Positions 1-11,438 of a stretch of 64,000 nt of DNA are shown here, piece after piece. Within the stretch, counting starts at the first letter, position 1; each line of letters opens with the position of its first letter. Location of the stretch: positions 64,315,087 through 64,379,086 of the forward strand of contig CM055095.1 of assembly GCA_029204225.1 (NCBI GenBank). Direction: 5' to 3'. The position numbers and the translations under genes are program-made. The stretch is from Diphasiastrum complanatum. Lineage: Eukaryota; Streptophyta; Lycopodiopsida; Lycopodiales; Lycopodiaceae. Below the pieces are notes generated by a model, which saw only the letters and a list, made by a program, of their open reading frames with translations, did not search any database and was not told the DNA's origin.

Positions 1-1350
1 AGAACTAAAAAGTGCTGGATAAAAACCCATTGCTTCAAGAAGAGGACCAGTCGCCTGAAGCCATGGTCTGATCAAGACGTCAGAGGGCAAGTGCCAAATC
101 TGGGTGGCTGATGGTATTTCGCGCTGGATCACCTTCTTGGTGCCAGAGTTGTCAGAAGAGGAAGAAGTGGCCATATTGGCGGTGATAATTAAAGTTTGTT
201 ACAAAGAAAGAAGTGGAAAAAAGTAGAAAAACAATGGAATAGTAAAAGTACTAAAAACGAGAAAACAATGAAAAACATGTAATGGGAGGTGGCAACGGTG
301 GTTCAGAGTGCAGATCTTGGTTCAAAGTGTGCAGATGATGGCTGGTATGAAATTTGGTTGCTTTCAAAGAACTTGAAAATTTTGATCAAAAATCGGATAG
401 AGCTTCGCTAGGCACTGACAAATGACTCGAATTCTACCCTTATATATCGAATTTTAGAGTGCGTAATAGGTGAAATCCACTTTTCCCTGTTCAATTCCAC
501 CCAAATTTTTGTAGGGACCTTTTTCACAAAATTCTAAGACTCAAAGAAGTCTACGAGAGTTCAGAAGGTGATTTGACTGTCTTGCGAAGACTCTGCGAGA
601 GTTCGAACAGTCTACGAGGGTTCAATCCTTGCAGGAAGTGAATTCTCGCACAACTTGCTCAAGTGGTTGGATTTTTGAAATCAGACCATGTAGGCAGGCT
701 AATTTCACTGCTCTGATCCCATTTATCTCCCTTGCGAAGGTTGGTTTGATGATCTTGATGCTCTACGAAGGTTATGAAGATTCTGCTCTTTGGAACCCTC
801 GCAAACACTAGAAAATGATGATTTTTCTATCAATAACTCTCATAGAGATTTTCATAGATGCATCTGAGTTAGATCTAGTGACTGTCAAAGTTTCAAGAGC
901 TAAATCCCAGGGGATCTCCAAACATCATGAAAAAAGTGCTCTTTTTGAGTGTTTTTTGATGAGATCTCGAGAATCTCTGATCCTTAATCCCGATAAACTA
1001 GTAATCTATTGCATCCATATTAGATCTGACTGTAGATAATTCTGGAAGTTCTAATAGATATTTGGTAACAGATCCATCAATTTTGGTGAATTTTGCCCTT
1101 ATTTTGTCACTGTTTTCTGAGATCAAGGTCTCTAATCTGCAAATTGGGGGGCTTATTGGTGCAACCTAATGATTTGCTTCCCTGTTGATCCTATCTGGAC
1201 CTGGATCTTGTTGGATCTTCTCTGATTAGATCTGTTGAATCTTGGTGAATCTAGCTGGATCTGTCTTGATTTTCCTAGATTTGGTTGTGATGGCCTTGCA
1301 GATGAACATTTCGTAACATGCCATCACCAACCTAGATCTGCCTCACTGAG
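1..1350. other. No gene seen; probable retroelement leader or LTR debris
   Basis: I see no convincing gene here. The two short open frames at 629-811 and 815-1039 match no family I know. The stretch from about 540 to 800 has repeated motifs of the type CTGCGAGAGTTC and CTACGAGGGTTC. The same vocabulary (CTCGCAGA and its complement) is dense at 56.8-57.7 kb, just before a Ty3 RT fragment. The likely reading is leader or LTR sequence of the Ty3 family whose pol lies next to it at 1.36-2.78 kb. This is inference from motif sharing only. Confidence 0.4.
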
Positions 1351-1359
1351 GTGACCAGT

Positions 1360-2780
1360 ACTTATATGAATCGGCTATCATTGATGGGTGTGTCGAAAGG
1401 TATCCCATCTAGCTTCTCCAAGTTCATGGCTCCATGATTAAGAATCTCTTTGATTTGATAAGGAACTTCACCTATGAACTTTAATTTCTCTTTGATCGCC
1501 TTGGTTCTTATACATAAGGACTAGATCCTAGGATCGAAGATCTTTCTTTTGTAACTTGCGATCGTGCCATGCTTTGCGTCGTTCCTTTTCAGCTCCCAAT
1601 GCATGTATAGCTAGTAAGCGTGTTTCACAGAGCTTATGCAGAGCTTTGTGGCATATCAAAATGTTGCGTTGTGGCAATACTTAATGAAGGGACCAAAAAC
1701 TCTATTGGCATTACAACATCCTGACCATAAACCAATTGAAATGGCATTTGATCAGTGCTCCCCTTACATGTTGTCCCGAATGCCCACAAAGCAGCATGTA
1801 ACTTGTGTTTCCAATCCGATTTGCTAGCTTCGACTATTTTCGTGAGTACGCTACACAGGATCTTATTGGATGACTCTGCTTGCCCATTACCACGAGGATA
1901 ATAAGGCGTACTGGTTCTATGGATCATGAAATTTTTTTCCAACAGGACCTTGATGGTCTCATTGATGAAATGACTCCCGCGATCGCTGACTATCTCCACC
2001 GGGCATCCAAAGCGCCAAATGATATTTTCATAAAGAAACTTGGCAGTGGTCCTAGCATCAGTTACTCTTGCTGCCTTGGCTTCGACCCACTTGGTGAGGT
2101 AGTCCGTGGCCACAATTATATATCGAGCTTGGGTACTTTGCTGCAGGGTGAATTGGACCAATATAATCCAACGACCACTTTTCAAATGGTGCTTGGGCTA
2201 AGACCAAGTGTAGAAGGTCATAATTTAATCTCATTGGTCTCCTCGCCCTTTGGCACACATTGCATTTCCTCAGGTATTCCTCCGTATCCTTATGAATCGT
2301 TGGCCACCAGCATCCTGATTCCGAGATCTTGCAAACTATAATGTCAGATGCAAAATGACCTCCACCCATGCCTTCATGTGAGAGTGAAATGATTTGGGTG
2401 GCCTCATGAGAAAGAATACATCGTCGAAGAATCCCATCTGGTCCTCTTCGGTAGCCGGCAATCAGCTGATAAGGTCTAGCTTTCAAGATCTTCTGATGTT
2501 CCGCCTTTGGTATTGATTTGTCTAGTTGCCCCCGCATTAGATTTTCAACCACATGATCTGCCATGTAGTGTTGCGTTCCCTTGCGAACCACTATCCAAAA
2601 ATCAAACTCCAACAACAAAAGTAACCATCGAGTGATTCTCCTTGTGTTGCAGGTATTGTTAGCAAGATAGAGCAAGGGTTGATGGTTTGTATGAAAGATA
2701 GAGTGTGTGGCCATCTGACGAAATTTCTTAATTGCATATATCATTGTCAGTGCTTCTCGCTCTGTGGTTGAATTATTCAT
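1360..2780 (-). pseudogene. Ty3/gypsy pol remnant: RNase H end, zinc-binding and integrase core
   Basis: Read on the minus strand, the fragment starts inside RNase H (TEREALTMIYAIKKFRQ). It continues through an H2C2-type integrase zinc finger (about 2300-2450, ending CNVCQRARRP) and the APFEKWSLDYIGPI linker. A frameshift near 2100 leads into the integrase core at 1634-2185. The core keeps its three acidic positions in ATDYLTKW, VSDRGSHF and GNGQAESS. The integrase C-terminal region is recognisable but broken down to about 1360, by similarity to 58450-58700. Reverse transcriptase, protease and gag are missing because the fragment stops at 2780 against an unrelated copia piece on the other strand. 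It belongs to the same family as 58.4-59.8 kb: both share the GILRRCILSHEATQII and SGCWWPTIHKDT regions. Non-functional. Confidence 0.85.
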
Positions 2781-2809
2781 TTCTTTATCACTGAGCTGTC
2801 AGATTGGAA

Positions 2810-3279
2810 AATCCTTTTTGTGTTTTCCTGGCTGGGTTAAGACTGCTCTTAGAAATATAGATGATAGGAAGTCAACAATAGGTTATGCCTTCAATTTTGG
2901 TAGTGGTTGTTTTAAATGGTCTAGCAAGAAGCAAGATACTATTTCTCTTTCTTCTACAGAAGCCGAAGATAAAGCGTTGAGTTCTGTTACCCAGGAAGCT
3001 GTTTGGCTACGTAAGATTGGCATGAAGCAGGTAATTCCTAATGTTATTTTATGTGATAGTCAAAGTGGAATACAATTGGCTAAGAATCCTATCTTTCACG
3101 CAAGGACAAAACATAATGAGGTGAAATATCACTTTGTGCGTGAGAAGTTACAATCTGAAGATGTAAGTATTGTACATTGTTCTACGTTATTACAAGTTGC
3201 AGATATATTTACAAAAGCTTTAAATAAAGAAAAGTTTGAGACTTTTAGAACGAAACTTGGCTTAGATCTGGTCATGTAA
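2810..3279 (+). pseudogene. Ty1/copia RNase H C-terminal fragment
   Basis: The frame reads DDRKSTIGYAF, then a tryptophan-serine-lysine block, SLSSTEAED, and ends with NPIFHARTKHNEV, HFVREKL and VADIFTKAL. That is the standard order of the copia-type RNase H at the end of pol. The usual SLSSTEAEY motif has D in place of Y. Everything upstream (RT, integrase, protease, gag) is absent because the frame runs out into the minus-strand Ty3 remnant at about 2780. The stop at 3277-3279 is probably the natural pol terminus, since LTR-like sequence follows. Confidence 0.88.
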
Positions 3280-3505
3280 AAAGCCTTTACTTGTAATACT
3301 TTCATGGAGGTATGTTCCATGAATAGAGTAAACTCTAAAATAAAGAGAGATGTTGATCGAGAGAGTTATAGTTCTAGACTTATCGGGCCATCTTTCTTTT
3401 ATGAGACTTTTGAGTGCTTCTAAGCAACTTATCTTTGTACTTACTTATCAATTGAATATACAGTTTGAGGTGAGCTATTCAATTGTCTTGTCTTGTTACA
3501 CTTGA
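3280..3505 (+). repeat. Probable 3' LTR remnant of the copia fragment
   Basis: This non-coding stretch directly follows the copia pol stop. A short purine run (GGAGG near 3306) could be a remnant polypurine tract. From about 3349 (TGTTGATCG) to about 3503 (CTTGTTACA) the sequence has TG...CA ends. No second LTR copy is present to fix the boundaries, so the limits are a guess. Confidence 0.35.
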
Positions 3506-3514
3506 CGTTGTGCT

Positions 3515-3883
3515 GTGGTGATTAATCCGGTCAGGTGTTTACACTGTGTTTTCTTAACTATTCCTCCACTCCCTCCACCTCCATCTTCATCTCCTACACA
3601 ACACCTATTTTTTGGATTAGCTTCACCAGCTCACACCCCTGATCAGTACCCAACCCTCACTAACCCTAAGAAGCTCTCCGAAGCAGCCAAGCACTCAATG
3701 ATCGGCCTATCCAAAGCAAGCTACCACATGCATTGGTTGGTAAGCCAGCATCAAATGCTCGAGAACAAGGTCCAGGACCAGGACCAAGAAATTGTGCAAC
3801 AACAGAAGCTAGCCAAAGAAAAGAAAAAAGAGACTGAGAAAATCAAATCCGTGATGGCTAGACAAAAGACCACTTTGGAATAG
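3515..3883 (+). other. Unidentified 122-codon open frame with coiled-coil tail
   Basis: I do not recognise a family. The N-terminal half is proline/serine-rich. The C-terminal half (about residues 65-122) is rich in Q, E and K with heptad-like spacing (LENKVQDQDQEIVQQQ, then a KEKKKETEKI run), so a coiled coil is likely. After the stop, a further charged frame from about 4020 (MEKYVWLIQEWEAEKRN) may be a broken continuation. It sits between two copia remnants, so a retroelement accessory ORF or gag-like protein is possible. No zinc knuckle or catalytic motif is visible. Confidence 0.3.
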
Positions 3884-4274
3884 GTCCAGGAACAAATGAA
3901 GCACCAGATGGTCCAGATCGACCAAGTACGAGATGGATCATTGGGTGCAATGATAGTTGATGCCCTCTAGTTAAGCCCGAGGACATACAGTTCTAGGCCC
4001 CACAGGGCTCAGCCATCCGGATGGAGAAGTATGTGTGGTTGATCCAGGAATGGGAAGCCGAAAAAAGAAATTTCGAGAATATTGTGCTAGACTTTGGGCA
4101 CAATACAAGACAAGTGCCGATCTATGCATGCAAGAAAGTGCCGAATACTGTCGATCTATGGCCTTTCTAATGCAGCAAAAATGTTTTTGGGATCGTGGTT
4201 TGGATCCGATCAAGATCAATCCCAACGTAGCCCTCCAGTCAGAGGAAGTGACAAAATTTCCAGAATTCACACGT

Positions 4275-5043
4275 GTGGGGAATGTCCACAAGTATGATTG
4301 ATCTTGATTAAGCTTTGTGATTAGCACAGTAACTTGATTCTAGATTGTTTAGCAAGATCTAGTTCAGAAGAAATGGCTTAACCACAATCTAGCATGTTAG
4401 GCATCAGAATATGATATCAATGAATCAAAGAATGAACAAAAATACAAGATTTTAGTGTATTAGCATTAGCTTCAATACGAGTTAGAGAGAGAAAGCTAGA
4501 GAGATAACAAGCAAAATAGTTTAGATCCAAAATGGCATGAGGTAGCTACAAAACTTTGGTTCTTCATCATTGATTGTGAGGAGAGCTACACATATTTATG
4601 GAGTTTGAGGTAGCTCGAGGTAGAACCACATCTATCCATTCCAAAATGACAACTAAAGTGACATCTAGAGTCTATGTGACATTTGTCACTTGCCATGCAT
4701 GAAATTCTACCAACTTTTTACAAGTGTGCTAGTTCTAACTAACAAAGTACAAATCATCATGCATGTGTCCATTATACTTTGTGCATGCCTTGCATGTCAC
4801 TATGGATCACTTACAATTAATGCATGTGAATTGCCACGAGTTTCTACAAGCATGACTTTGTCAATTCTATGTCTACAAACTATATGCAAGTTGTATTGTT
4901 CAATCTAGACATTACATAACCATGTAGCTCGAGTTCTATGTAGGCCAAACTTGGCATTTTGCATTTATGAGCTACATACTTGCATGGTACAACATTTGTA
5001 GCAAGCCAAGAAATCAATATGATTTGTTTTTCCAATTTTAACA
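4275..5043 (-). repeat. 3' LTR of minus-strand copia element
   Basis: On the minus strand a purine tract (TTTTTAGGAGGAGTG, 5041-5055) follows the RNase H end at 5061. The next bases start TGTTAAAATTGG, a plausible LTR start at about 5043. The sequence down to about 4275 is non-coding. It shares short blocks with the LTR piece at 55184-55550: AAGCTTTGTGAT, and a CTACAAA...TTCATCAT...GTGAGG block. It therefore appears to be a copia LTR. The far boundary is approximate because no second full LTR is present. Confidence 0.5.
4977..5003. repeat. 27-bp direct repeat, copy 1 (within copia LTR)
   Basis: The 27 bases here recur exactly at 6104-6130. This copy lies about 40 bp inside the presumed 3' LTR. 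The other copy is fused to the gag zinc-knuckle remnant, so the pair marks a deletion or rejoining event at the 5' side of the element. Confidence 0.8.
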
Positions 5044-5060
5044 CTCCTCCTAAAAATAAT

Positions 5061-5573
5061 CTATATTGATTTGAACATGGATCTTGGTATAACTCCAAGA
5101 TTGGCTCTATGCTTGATGAAGGAACTTTTGGTCAAAGGTTTGGTGAGCATATCAGCAATGCAAGATGATGTGTCGATGTGTTCCAATTTGATTTCACCTC
5201 CAATGAGCTTCTCTCTCACGAAGTAATGTGCAACTTCGATATGCTTGCTCCTTGCATGGAATATCGGGTTGTTGGCAAGGGCACCACCAATACTTTTAGA
5301 AGAGAAAAAATGTACATCTGAGTGTATAAGCTCCAAAGGATGAGTAGTCTTTATAAAAGACTTCTGATATGGCTTTCCGTGTGACTTTGCAATGGCACAA
5401 GCCTCACAAGGCTTGAAATCTTTAGAAAGAGATTTTGGAAGACCAATAGCCTTCACCTTCTTAACCATAGAAGACATAGATTTAAAGTTAGGATGACCCA
5501 ACCTTCTATGCCACAGCTCCTCCTTAGATAACAAAGCAACTTCACAAAGGTTTGCATTCTCATAAGAATTCAA
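5061..5573 (-). pseudogene. Copia pol with large internal deletion: GAG-pre-integrase fused to RNase H tail
   Basis: Residues 20-85 are a GAG-pre-integrase domain (ELWHRRLGHPNF, then CEACAIAKSHGKP) running into the first beta strand of integrase (ELIHSDV, first catalytic Asp). At about residue 90 the frame jumps directly to the C-terminal RNase H (NNPIFHARSKHIEV, HYFVREKL, IADMLTKPL). The rest of integrase, all of RT and most of RNase H are missing, yet the junction is in frame. The product cannot transpose. The pre-integrase part adjoins the protease frame at 5570-5953 with a 4-base overlap, so this is one decayed element. Confidence 0.9.
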
Positions 5574-5953
5574 CTTAAAAATTCCACCACATCTAGATCC
5601 ATCAGCAAGATCTCATGTTTTCTCTTGATAAAACAAGTATTGGAGTTGAACTTTACATCACGACCATTATCAAGCAATTTTTCCACACTAATTAAGTTAT
5701 TTGTAAGCTTTGGAATGAAAAGAATATTAGAAAGTGCAAGAAATTTTGAAGAAGCAAGTTTCAATGGAATGTTGCCAATTTCTTCTATTGGGCACTCATG
5801 ATCATTGGCTGTGTAAATAGATCTCTTGAGTCCTTTGAAAGGTAAGATTGAGTCAAATGACTCCTTTGAACAGCACATATGTGAAGAAGCTCCACTGTCT
5901 ATGTACCAAGCTCCATCTTTCTTGAAAGGTGATGAAGAAAAACTGGACACCAT
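5570..5953 (-). pseudogene. Copia aspartic protease segment
   Basis: The segment carries WYIDSGASSHM, the copia protease active site (D-S-G intact), followed by the typical NILFIPKLTNNLISVEKLLDNG block that leads to pre-integrase. It lies between the gag zinc knuckle (5960-6118) and the pre-integrase/RNase H fusion, in normal element order. The frame is open for 127 codons, but the surrounding element is deleted and frameshifted. Confidence 0.88.
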
Positions 5954-5959
5954 GAGTGA

Positions 5960-6118
5960 TCATTCTCCATCACTTGCAACAGAATCTTCTTCAATCTCTT
6001 TGGAGAGATTAGCTTGCTTGAGTTGGTTTTTCTTCTTGAAGCAATGAGAGGCATAGTGCCCCTTCTTGTGACAGAAGAAACACTTCACTTTCTTCTTCTT
6101 ACGTACTTGCATGGTACA
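5960..6118 (-). pseudogene. Copia gag zinc-knuckle remnant
   Basis: The minus-strand frame contains KCFFCHKKGHYASHC, a CX2CX4HX4C nucleocapsid knuckle followed by a lysine-rich tail. Upstream of about 6104 the gag sequence stops abruptly and is replaced by a 27-bp piece of the element's own LTR (6104-6130, also at 4977-5003). The rest of gag is lost. The segment is contiguous with the protease. Confidence 0.8.
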
Positions 6119-6130
6119 ACATTTGTAGCA
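6104..6130. repeat. 27-bp direct repeat, copy 2 (deletion scar in gag)
   Basis: Exact copy of 4977-5003. Beyond 6130 the sequence no longer matches the LTR, so only this short block was captured at the junction. Confidence 0.8.
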
Positions 6131-8990
6131 GATGAGCGAGCGAAAACAAACGGCAAGACGACGAGGCGTGCATAACTCGCAAGAGGTTCTCAAGAGGGCT
6201 GGAATGTAGCGGCCATTGAGAGACCTTCATTTTTGAGAAACAGTTTTGCGGATAATAAGCACCTGGTTTTACGGAAGCGAACAAAGATCCACGCTTTTCC
6301 AAGTGTCGAGTGGAACGACATCACCTGTGTTGCAGTGGGTCCTGCAACAGATTAGGGGTGGATAATGCTAGCAGATTCCAGGGAATCCCCATATGTCGAG
6401 CCAAGCTAAAGACATAGATTATCTCTCACCCATGACCGAGGAGGTCTCAGAAGGAGGAGAGCAGAGGAAGCTGAGGGCCGAGCATGAGAGCCGAGGATTA
6501 CTATCTAGGGTGACAGTGATTATTCATGTGAGCCTACATGGTGAATCCCATAAAAGGAACGACCATGTAGGAGCTAGTAATATTTCCTAGGCATTGTAAA
6601 TAAGTGTAGACCCCCTTAAATAATTTAGAGTGACCCACCTTTTGATGATGACCTCTAGTGGAAGGGCAAATTCCACTTGTGTATTTCAAATTGGTAGAAT
6701 TGCCACTTGGGCTCCACATGGACAGCCTTCTTGCTTATTTACCCTCTATTGTGAGGGAGCTTTGATTGTATTGTCAATTGCTCTTGAGGGAATAAAAAAG
6801 ATCTTCCACGAGTTCATGATGATTGTAAAGCTCCTTGTTCATGGCAATTTTCTTGAGTGAAATTTCTATGAGCATGTTCTGATTTCTTTGTGTTTGTGGA
6901 TTAATTATATTTCTTGCTACTCTCTTGTTTGTGGAATGTAGATGTGGATTAACTTTCTTGTTTCTTGATTTTGTAGTTTCAGCATGCAAGTAAACTATAG
7001 AGGCTGAGATTGTGGATCTGATTTGCATACTCTCTAACAATCTTGTCCTTGATTGTTCTTGGGCATTCCAAGCATCAAGAAATGGGTGTTTCTTGATTCT
7101 TGGGCAGCTAGAATGCTGTTAGGAAACTAGTTTTCTTGTTTCTTGTTTATTGCTGAGTGGTTTAATCTTGTCATTGTATTGTTTCTTGATTTTTGGTAGA
7201 TAGATTGTAGATTTGCTCCCTGATTCAGAACATTGATCTATATTGAGCTAGGACTGGTTGCATGGCTTGTAAATGCATGTAGCTGAGTAACGTATCCGTC
7301 TCTTCCCACTTACAGGCTAGGAATACATACTGTAATCTGAGAAATACTTCTGCTTGAAAATCGTTTTAGCAAGAAGACCAAACCGTAAAGAATTGTAACC
7401 AACGGAAGTAACAAAAAGAAGAAAGAACGAAAAGAAATCGTGTTCACAGATTCAGTGAGAATCTGTGAACAAACCCATAAGGAGACAGTGACAACCACTT
7501 TGGCGCCATCAGCTCTTCCTTCAGAGCAAAACCTCCATGGCACGATATCTTGAAACGCCCTCCTACATGCACACCAAATCCATACTATTATCCGGTAGCG
7601 CGGCGAGAACCAATTTCTGTCACTAAGATAAAGAACAAGATCTTTTGGCCCAAGGTCACATGAGTGGCTACCGGCAACCTAGCTGAAGACATGGTAACCA
7701 ATTGCCATGTATTTTACCAAAAGCACCATGGCAACCATGATCGCGACATAAGATATTTTGCGGATAATTGCGACCTGGTGGTATTTTGGCAGAACTCAAA
7801 GGTTATTAGGATCGAGGGCTACCACCAATAGCCATTGATATCAATAAACTACTACGACTGCAAGACGACAACATCAACGTCACGCGGCTATATTATCGAG
7901 CAGCCCTCACTTCAGCACTGCACATTGATATGATGGAGTTATGAAAAACAAATAGCTTTCTCCAGAGTATGCTCCACTACTACAAACCCATGCCCTTTCT
8001 TAACAAACTACGCTGGCAAATGATGGAGGACATTAGCAACAAAATTTGGGGATAATGTTAGCAACTGTGCAAACACAGTGAAAACATAAAAAAAGAAATA
8101 AAACTCCGTGGCATGTGTTTTGTAAGCCCACGTATGAGTATTTGCCAATAAACTTCTACTATGGCATGTGTTTTGTAAGACCATGGGTAAAAGCTTAAAA
8201 TAATAAAATAACTTAAACTTAGGATAAGAACTTAGACTTAAGAAACTTAAGCTTCGAAATATTCTAGGTTGTGTTAAGTTATCTCAAGTCCCAAGTTAGA
8301 AACTTTTTAAAGTTCTAAGTTGTAAGTTAGAAGTTTTAGAAGCCTTAGAATGGCTAGTTTTAAACTAATCCCATAAGTTAGTGGATACTTATGGAAGGCC
8401 CTTTTTGCTATAAGAAGAGAGGCATTTTCCTTGTAAATAACACTTTTGAGATTATGCTAAATTGCTCTCTCTTGATATTATCTTGCTATTTCACTTGTGT
8501 TCCCTTTGGAAAGGTGCATAGCTTGAGGGAAGGTGCTCGAGCCTCCTCTTGCTTCCTTTTCATTGGTTTATTGTGGCATGTTTTTATTTGCTAGTTGCTT
8601 AGTTAGTCGCAATCTATTATTTCCATCTCCCTTTTGGGTGTTAAAATAGGATCTAGTTTAGTGATCTTGCTAGTTGGGAAGCCTTAGCAAAGTTTTTTAT
8701 TGTTTTGTTATTCTTGGCTAGTTGGGTAAGGCTTAGTCAAGTTAATTTTTATTTTCGTTCCGGGAAAGCCTTGGTGCTTCGTCCTTGTTTGTTTATTTTC
8801 CATTTGGAAGCTTTTGGTAGATTCTTAAAAAGCCCGTTTGCTTTTGGATTATACGGTGTATTTTTCCTGTGTTTGATCATGAAATAGGTTGTCAGCAACC
8901 GTATCGTATCATTTAGAAAATGTGTTCATCGGTCACTTACTAGTTCGAGTGGACAACAATATCTTGTGAGTATACTTTTGAATAAGAATG
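6131..8990. other. No gene seen; LTR-like and AT-rich filler
   Basis: None of the open frames here resembles a protein family. At 6.4-7.1 kb there is a TATA-like GGAATAAAAAAG at about 6789, which would fit an LTR remnant. At 8.1-8.35 kb there are many AACTTAAG-type short palindromes and a 17-base motif (GGCATGTGTTTTGTAAG) repeated about 54 bp apart. At 8.38-8.42 kb a TGCTATAAGAAGAG promoter-like box occurs. I cannot assign any of this to a specific element. Confidence 0.5.
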
Positions 8991-9087
8991 TCGCGACAAT
9001 TTTCGCATCGTTTCATTTCGTCGCCTCTGCTTCAACGTTCTTGGTAGCATAATCCGTGGCAACTAGAATATAACGACATTTCGTATG

Positions 9088-10029
9088 TCAGGTAACAGGT
9101 TTGATTGGACCGACAAAGTCAATTCCCCACTTCTCGAATGGTGCAAGAGGCAAGATTGGTGTCAACGGCCAATTCATTGCGTTTGTAGGCTTACCAGATC
9201 TCTGGCATGGATCACATGAATGAATAAAATTTGATACATCCTTGAACATTGTTGGCCACCAATACTTGGCTGTCAATATCTTATTAACTGTATTCTTCAA
9301 AGCAAAATGTCCGCCAGCATCTTCTGAGTGTAAGGCTTTAACGACCTTTTTAATGTCTTCAGTTTTGAGACATCTTCGTAGTTGATGGTCAGCACCAAGC
9401 TTGTACAGAACATTGTTAATAATTGTATAAGGTGCTACCTTATATTGAAAAAGTGTCTTTTGCTCCAAATCGTATCCATCCGGATATATCTGGTCCTTAA
9501 GATAAATAATAATATCAGAATATAACGAATTTGTAGATGAAATCTCGAATAAATGTTCGTCTGAAAAATCATCATTAATAGGGTCTTCAATTTTTCCGGT
9601 GCTGAGTCGCGATAGATAATCAGCATTCGTATGATATTTTCCTTGACGAAGCTCTACTTGATAAGTAAATTCTTGCAAAAGTAGACGTCCTGATAGATCT
9701 GGTTTATTTACAAGATACTTAAGAGCATAATGATCCACATGAAAAATAAATCCATATCCCAGCAAATAATGCCGAAATTTTTTAACAGTGAAAATCATGC
9801 CAAGTGCTTCTGTTTCTATAGCCGAATAATTCTTCTCTGATGCACTGAGCTGTCGACTCGCATAGTACTTCTGGTCATCCTTCTGGCTTAGACAGACGCC
9901 AATAGCAAATGCAGAAACATCCACATAACTATGAAATAAAATAGCCCAGTTGGGTGGTCTCAGAATAAGAGCATTAATCAACCTTTGCTTAAGATCTTCG
10001 AATGTTTTCTGCTGTTCATTTGTCCACAA
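9088..10029 (-). pseudogene. Ty3 RT end, RNase H and integrase zinc finger
   Basis: The 313-codon frame begins with the RT/RNase H connector (EQQKTFEDLKQRL). RNase H follows with its acidic residues visible in SYVDVSAFAIGV, AIETEALGM and FHVDHYALKYL, and it ends with ADYLSRL. Integrase starts with an H2C2 finger (HSEDAGGHF, WWPTMFKDV, SCDPCQRSG) and the linker APFEKWGIDFVGPI. A stop at 9088-9090 interrupts the integrase core, which remains readable to about 9020. The preceding RT is out of frame. Confidence 0.9.
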
Positions 10030-11070
10030 GTATTCTACTTGTTTCTTCAGTAGATGTGTAAGAGAGGCAAATGAATCTCATGTAATAGCCAACATGTCCT
10101 AAGAAAACTCTTAGTTCACGTGAATTTGTTGGTATCTGGAGATTCCTTATAAGCTCGACTTTATCTTTGTCGACTTCTATGCCTCTGTTAGATATTCTGT
10201 GTCCGAGCAATATTCCTTCTTTCATACCAAAAAAAATATTTCTCTGGATGAAGAGATAAACAAGTATCTCGACACCGTTGCAATGTTAATTTCAGCTTCT
10301 GCAGGTGTGTCTTTATATCACTGTATACACAAAAATCATCAATAAATATTTCGAGAAAAGTTCTCAGGAAGGCAGCGAAGATTAACATCATAATTCATTG
10401 AAAAGTCGCTGGAGCATTACAAAGACCAAAGGGCATTTTGTTGTAGGCATAAGTGCCCCAATCCGTAGTGAATGTGGTCTTTGAACGATCTTCCTTTCGC
10501 ACTCCAACCTGATTATATCCAGAAAAGCCGTCACAGAAACTATAATGCTCTTGACCAGCAACCTGATCTAGGATGGAATCAGTGAAAGACATAGGATGAT
10601 GGTCCTTCCTTGTGGCAGCATTGAGTTTGCAAAAATCTTGGCATATTTGTATTTTGCCACTTCTTCTTTGGGACAAAAACAAAGGGTGAAACCCATTCAC
10701 TACTTAAGACGAGATAGATTATACCTGTCTTAAGGTGATTGTTAAGTTCGTTTTTAACCATGAGAGAGTACTTAGGATTGAGACGATACTGTCTCTGTCG
10801 AATAGGTACATCATCTTCCTTAAGATCAATTCGGTGCTCTCCAAATTCTGCAGGTATACCCTTCAAATCGTCGAGCGACCAAGCAAAAACGTCTTGATAC
10901 TCCTTCAATAGCTCAATGAATTCCACTAACTCCGATTCTCCAAGTGACTTCGAAACATGCACAAATCTGCCAGGTGCAAGTTCAATCAGTTCAGTAGAAT
11001 CTAGTAAAATGATACCTTCTGTCATACTGGCCTTGGTATGGCCCTGAATTTCACGCATGGTTGACTCCAC
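10016..11070 (-). pseudogene. Ty3 reverse transcriptase, frameshifted
   Basis: RT is spread over four overlapping frames. From 11070 downward: IELLKEYQDVFAWS, then RQYRLNPKYSLMVKNEL, then SEWVSPFVFVPKKK. Next come KLNAATRKDHHPM, FCDGFSGYNQ (canonical FLDGYSGYNQ) and MPFGLCNAPATFQ at 10395-10700. The catalytic FIDDFCVYS block lies at 10188-10391 and the thumb/connection LGHRISNRGIEVD at 10016-10225. Several small indels cause the frame changes. The YxDD-type motif survives, but the protein could not be translated as one chain. Confidence 0.88.
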
Positions 11071-11438
11071 AGATGTTTTCTTGTCGTCAACCTGGTTCTT
11101 GTTACCAAATTCGTGTTCAAATTCGTCACTCGAATCGTTAGACTCTTTCGAGTTCGTGTCTGCAACGTTAATTTCTTCATACGAAACATCTGCTTCAGCG
11201 TCGCAACATCGAAGAATTCTTCGTCATCAGCATTCTCATAACATTCAAAGTACTGCACTTCAATATCAGATCCATTGGAAAAAATATTCAAGGCATACGA
11301 AGATTCTTCTGATGTAAAGCTGGTGTCGGACAAAGGAGTTTCACCTTCATAATAATCACGACTCCAGATTATGATTTGTTCTGCTGGCTTCCCTCGGTTA
11401 TTGGTCTCACCGGTCTAAAATCTCAGCTCTCTGGATTT

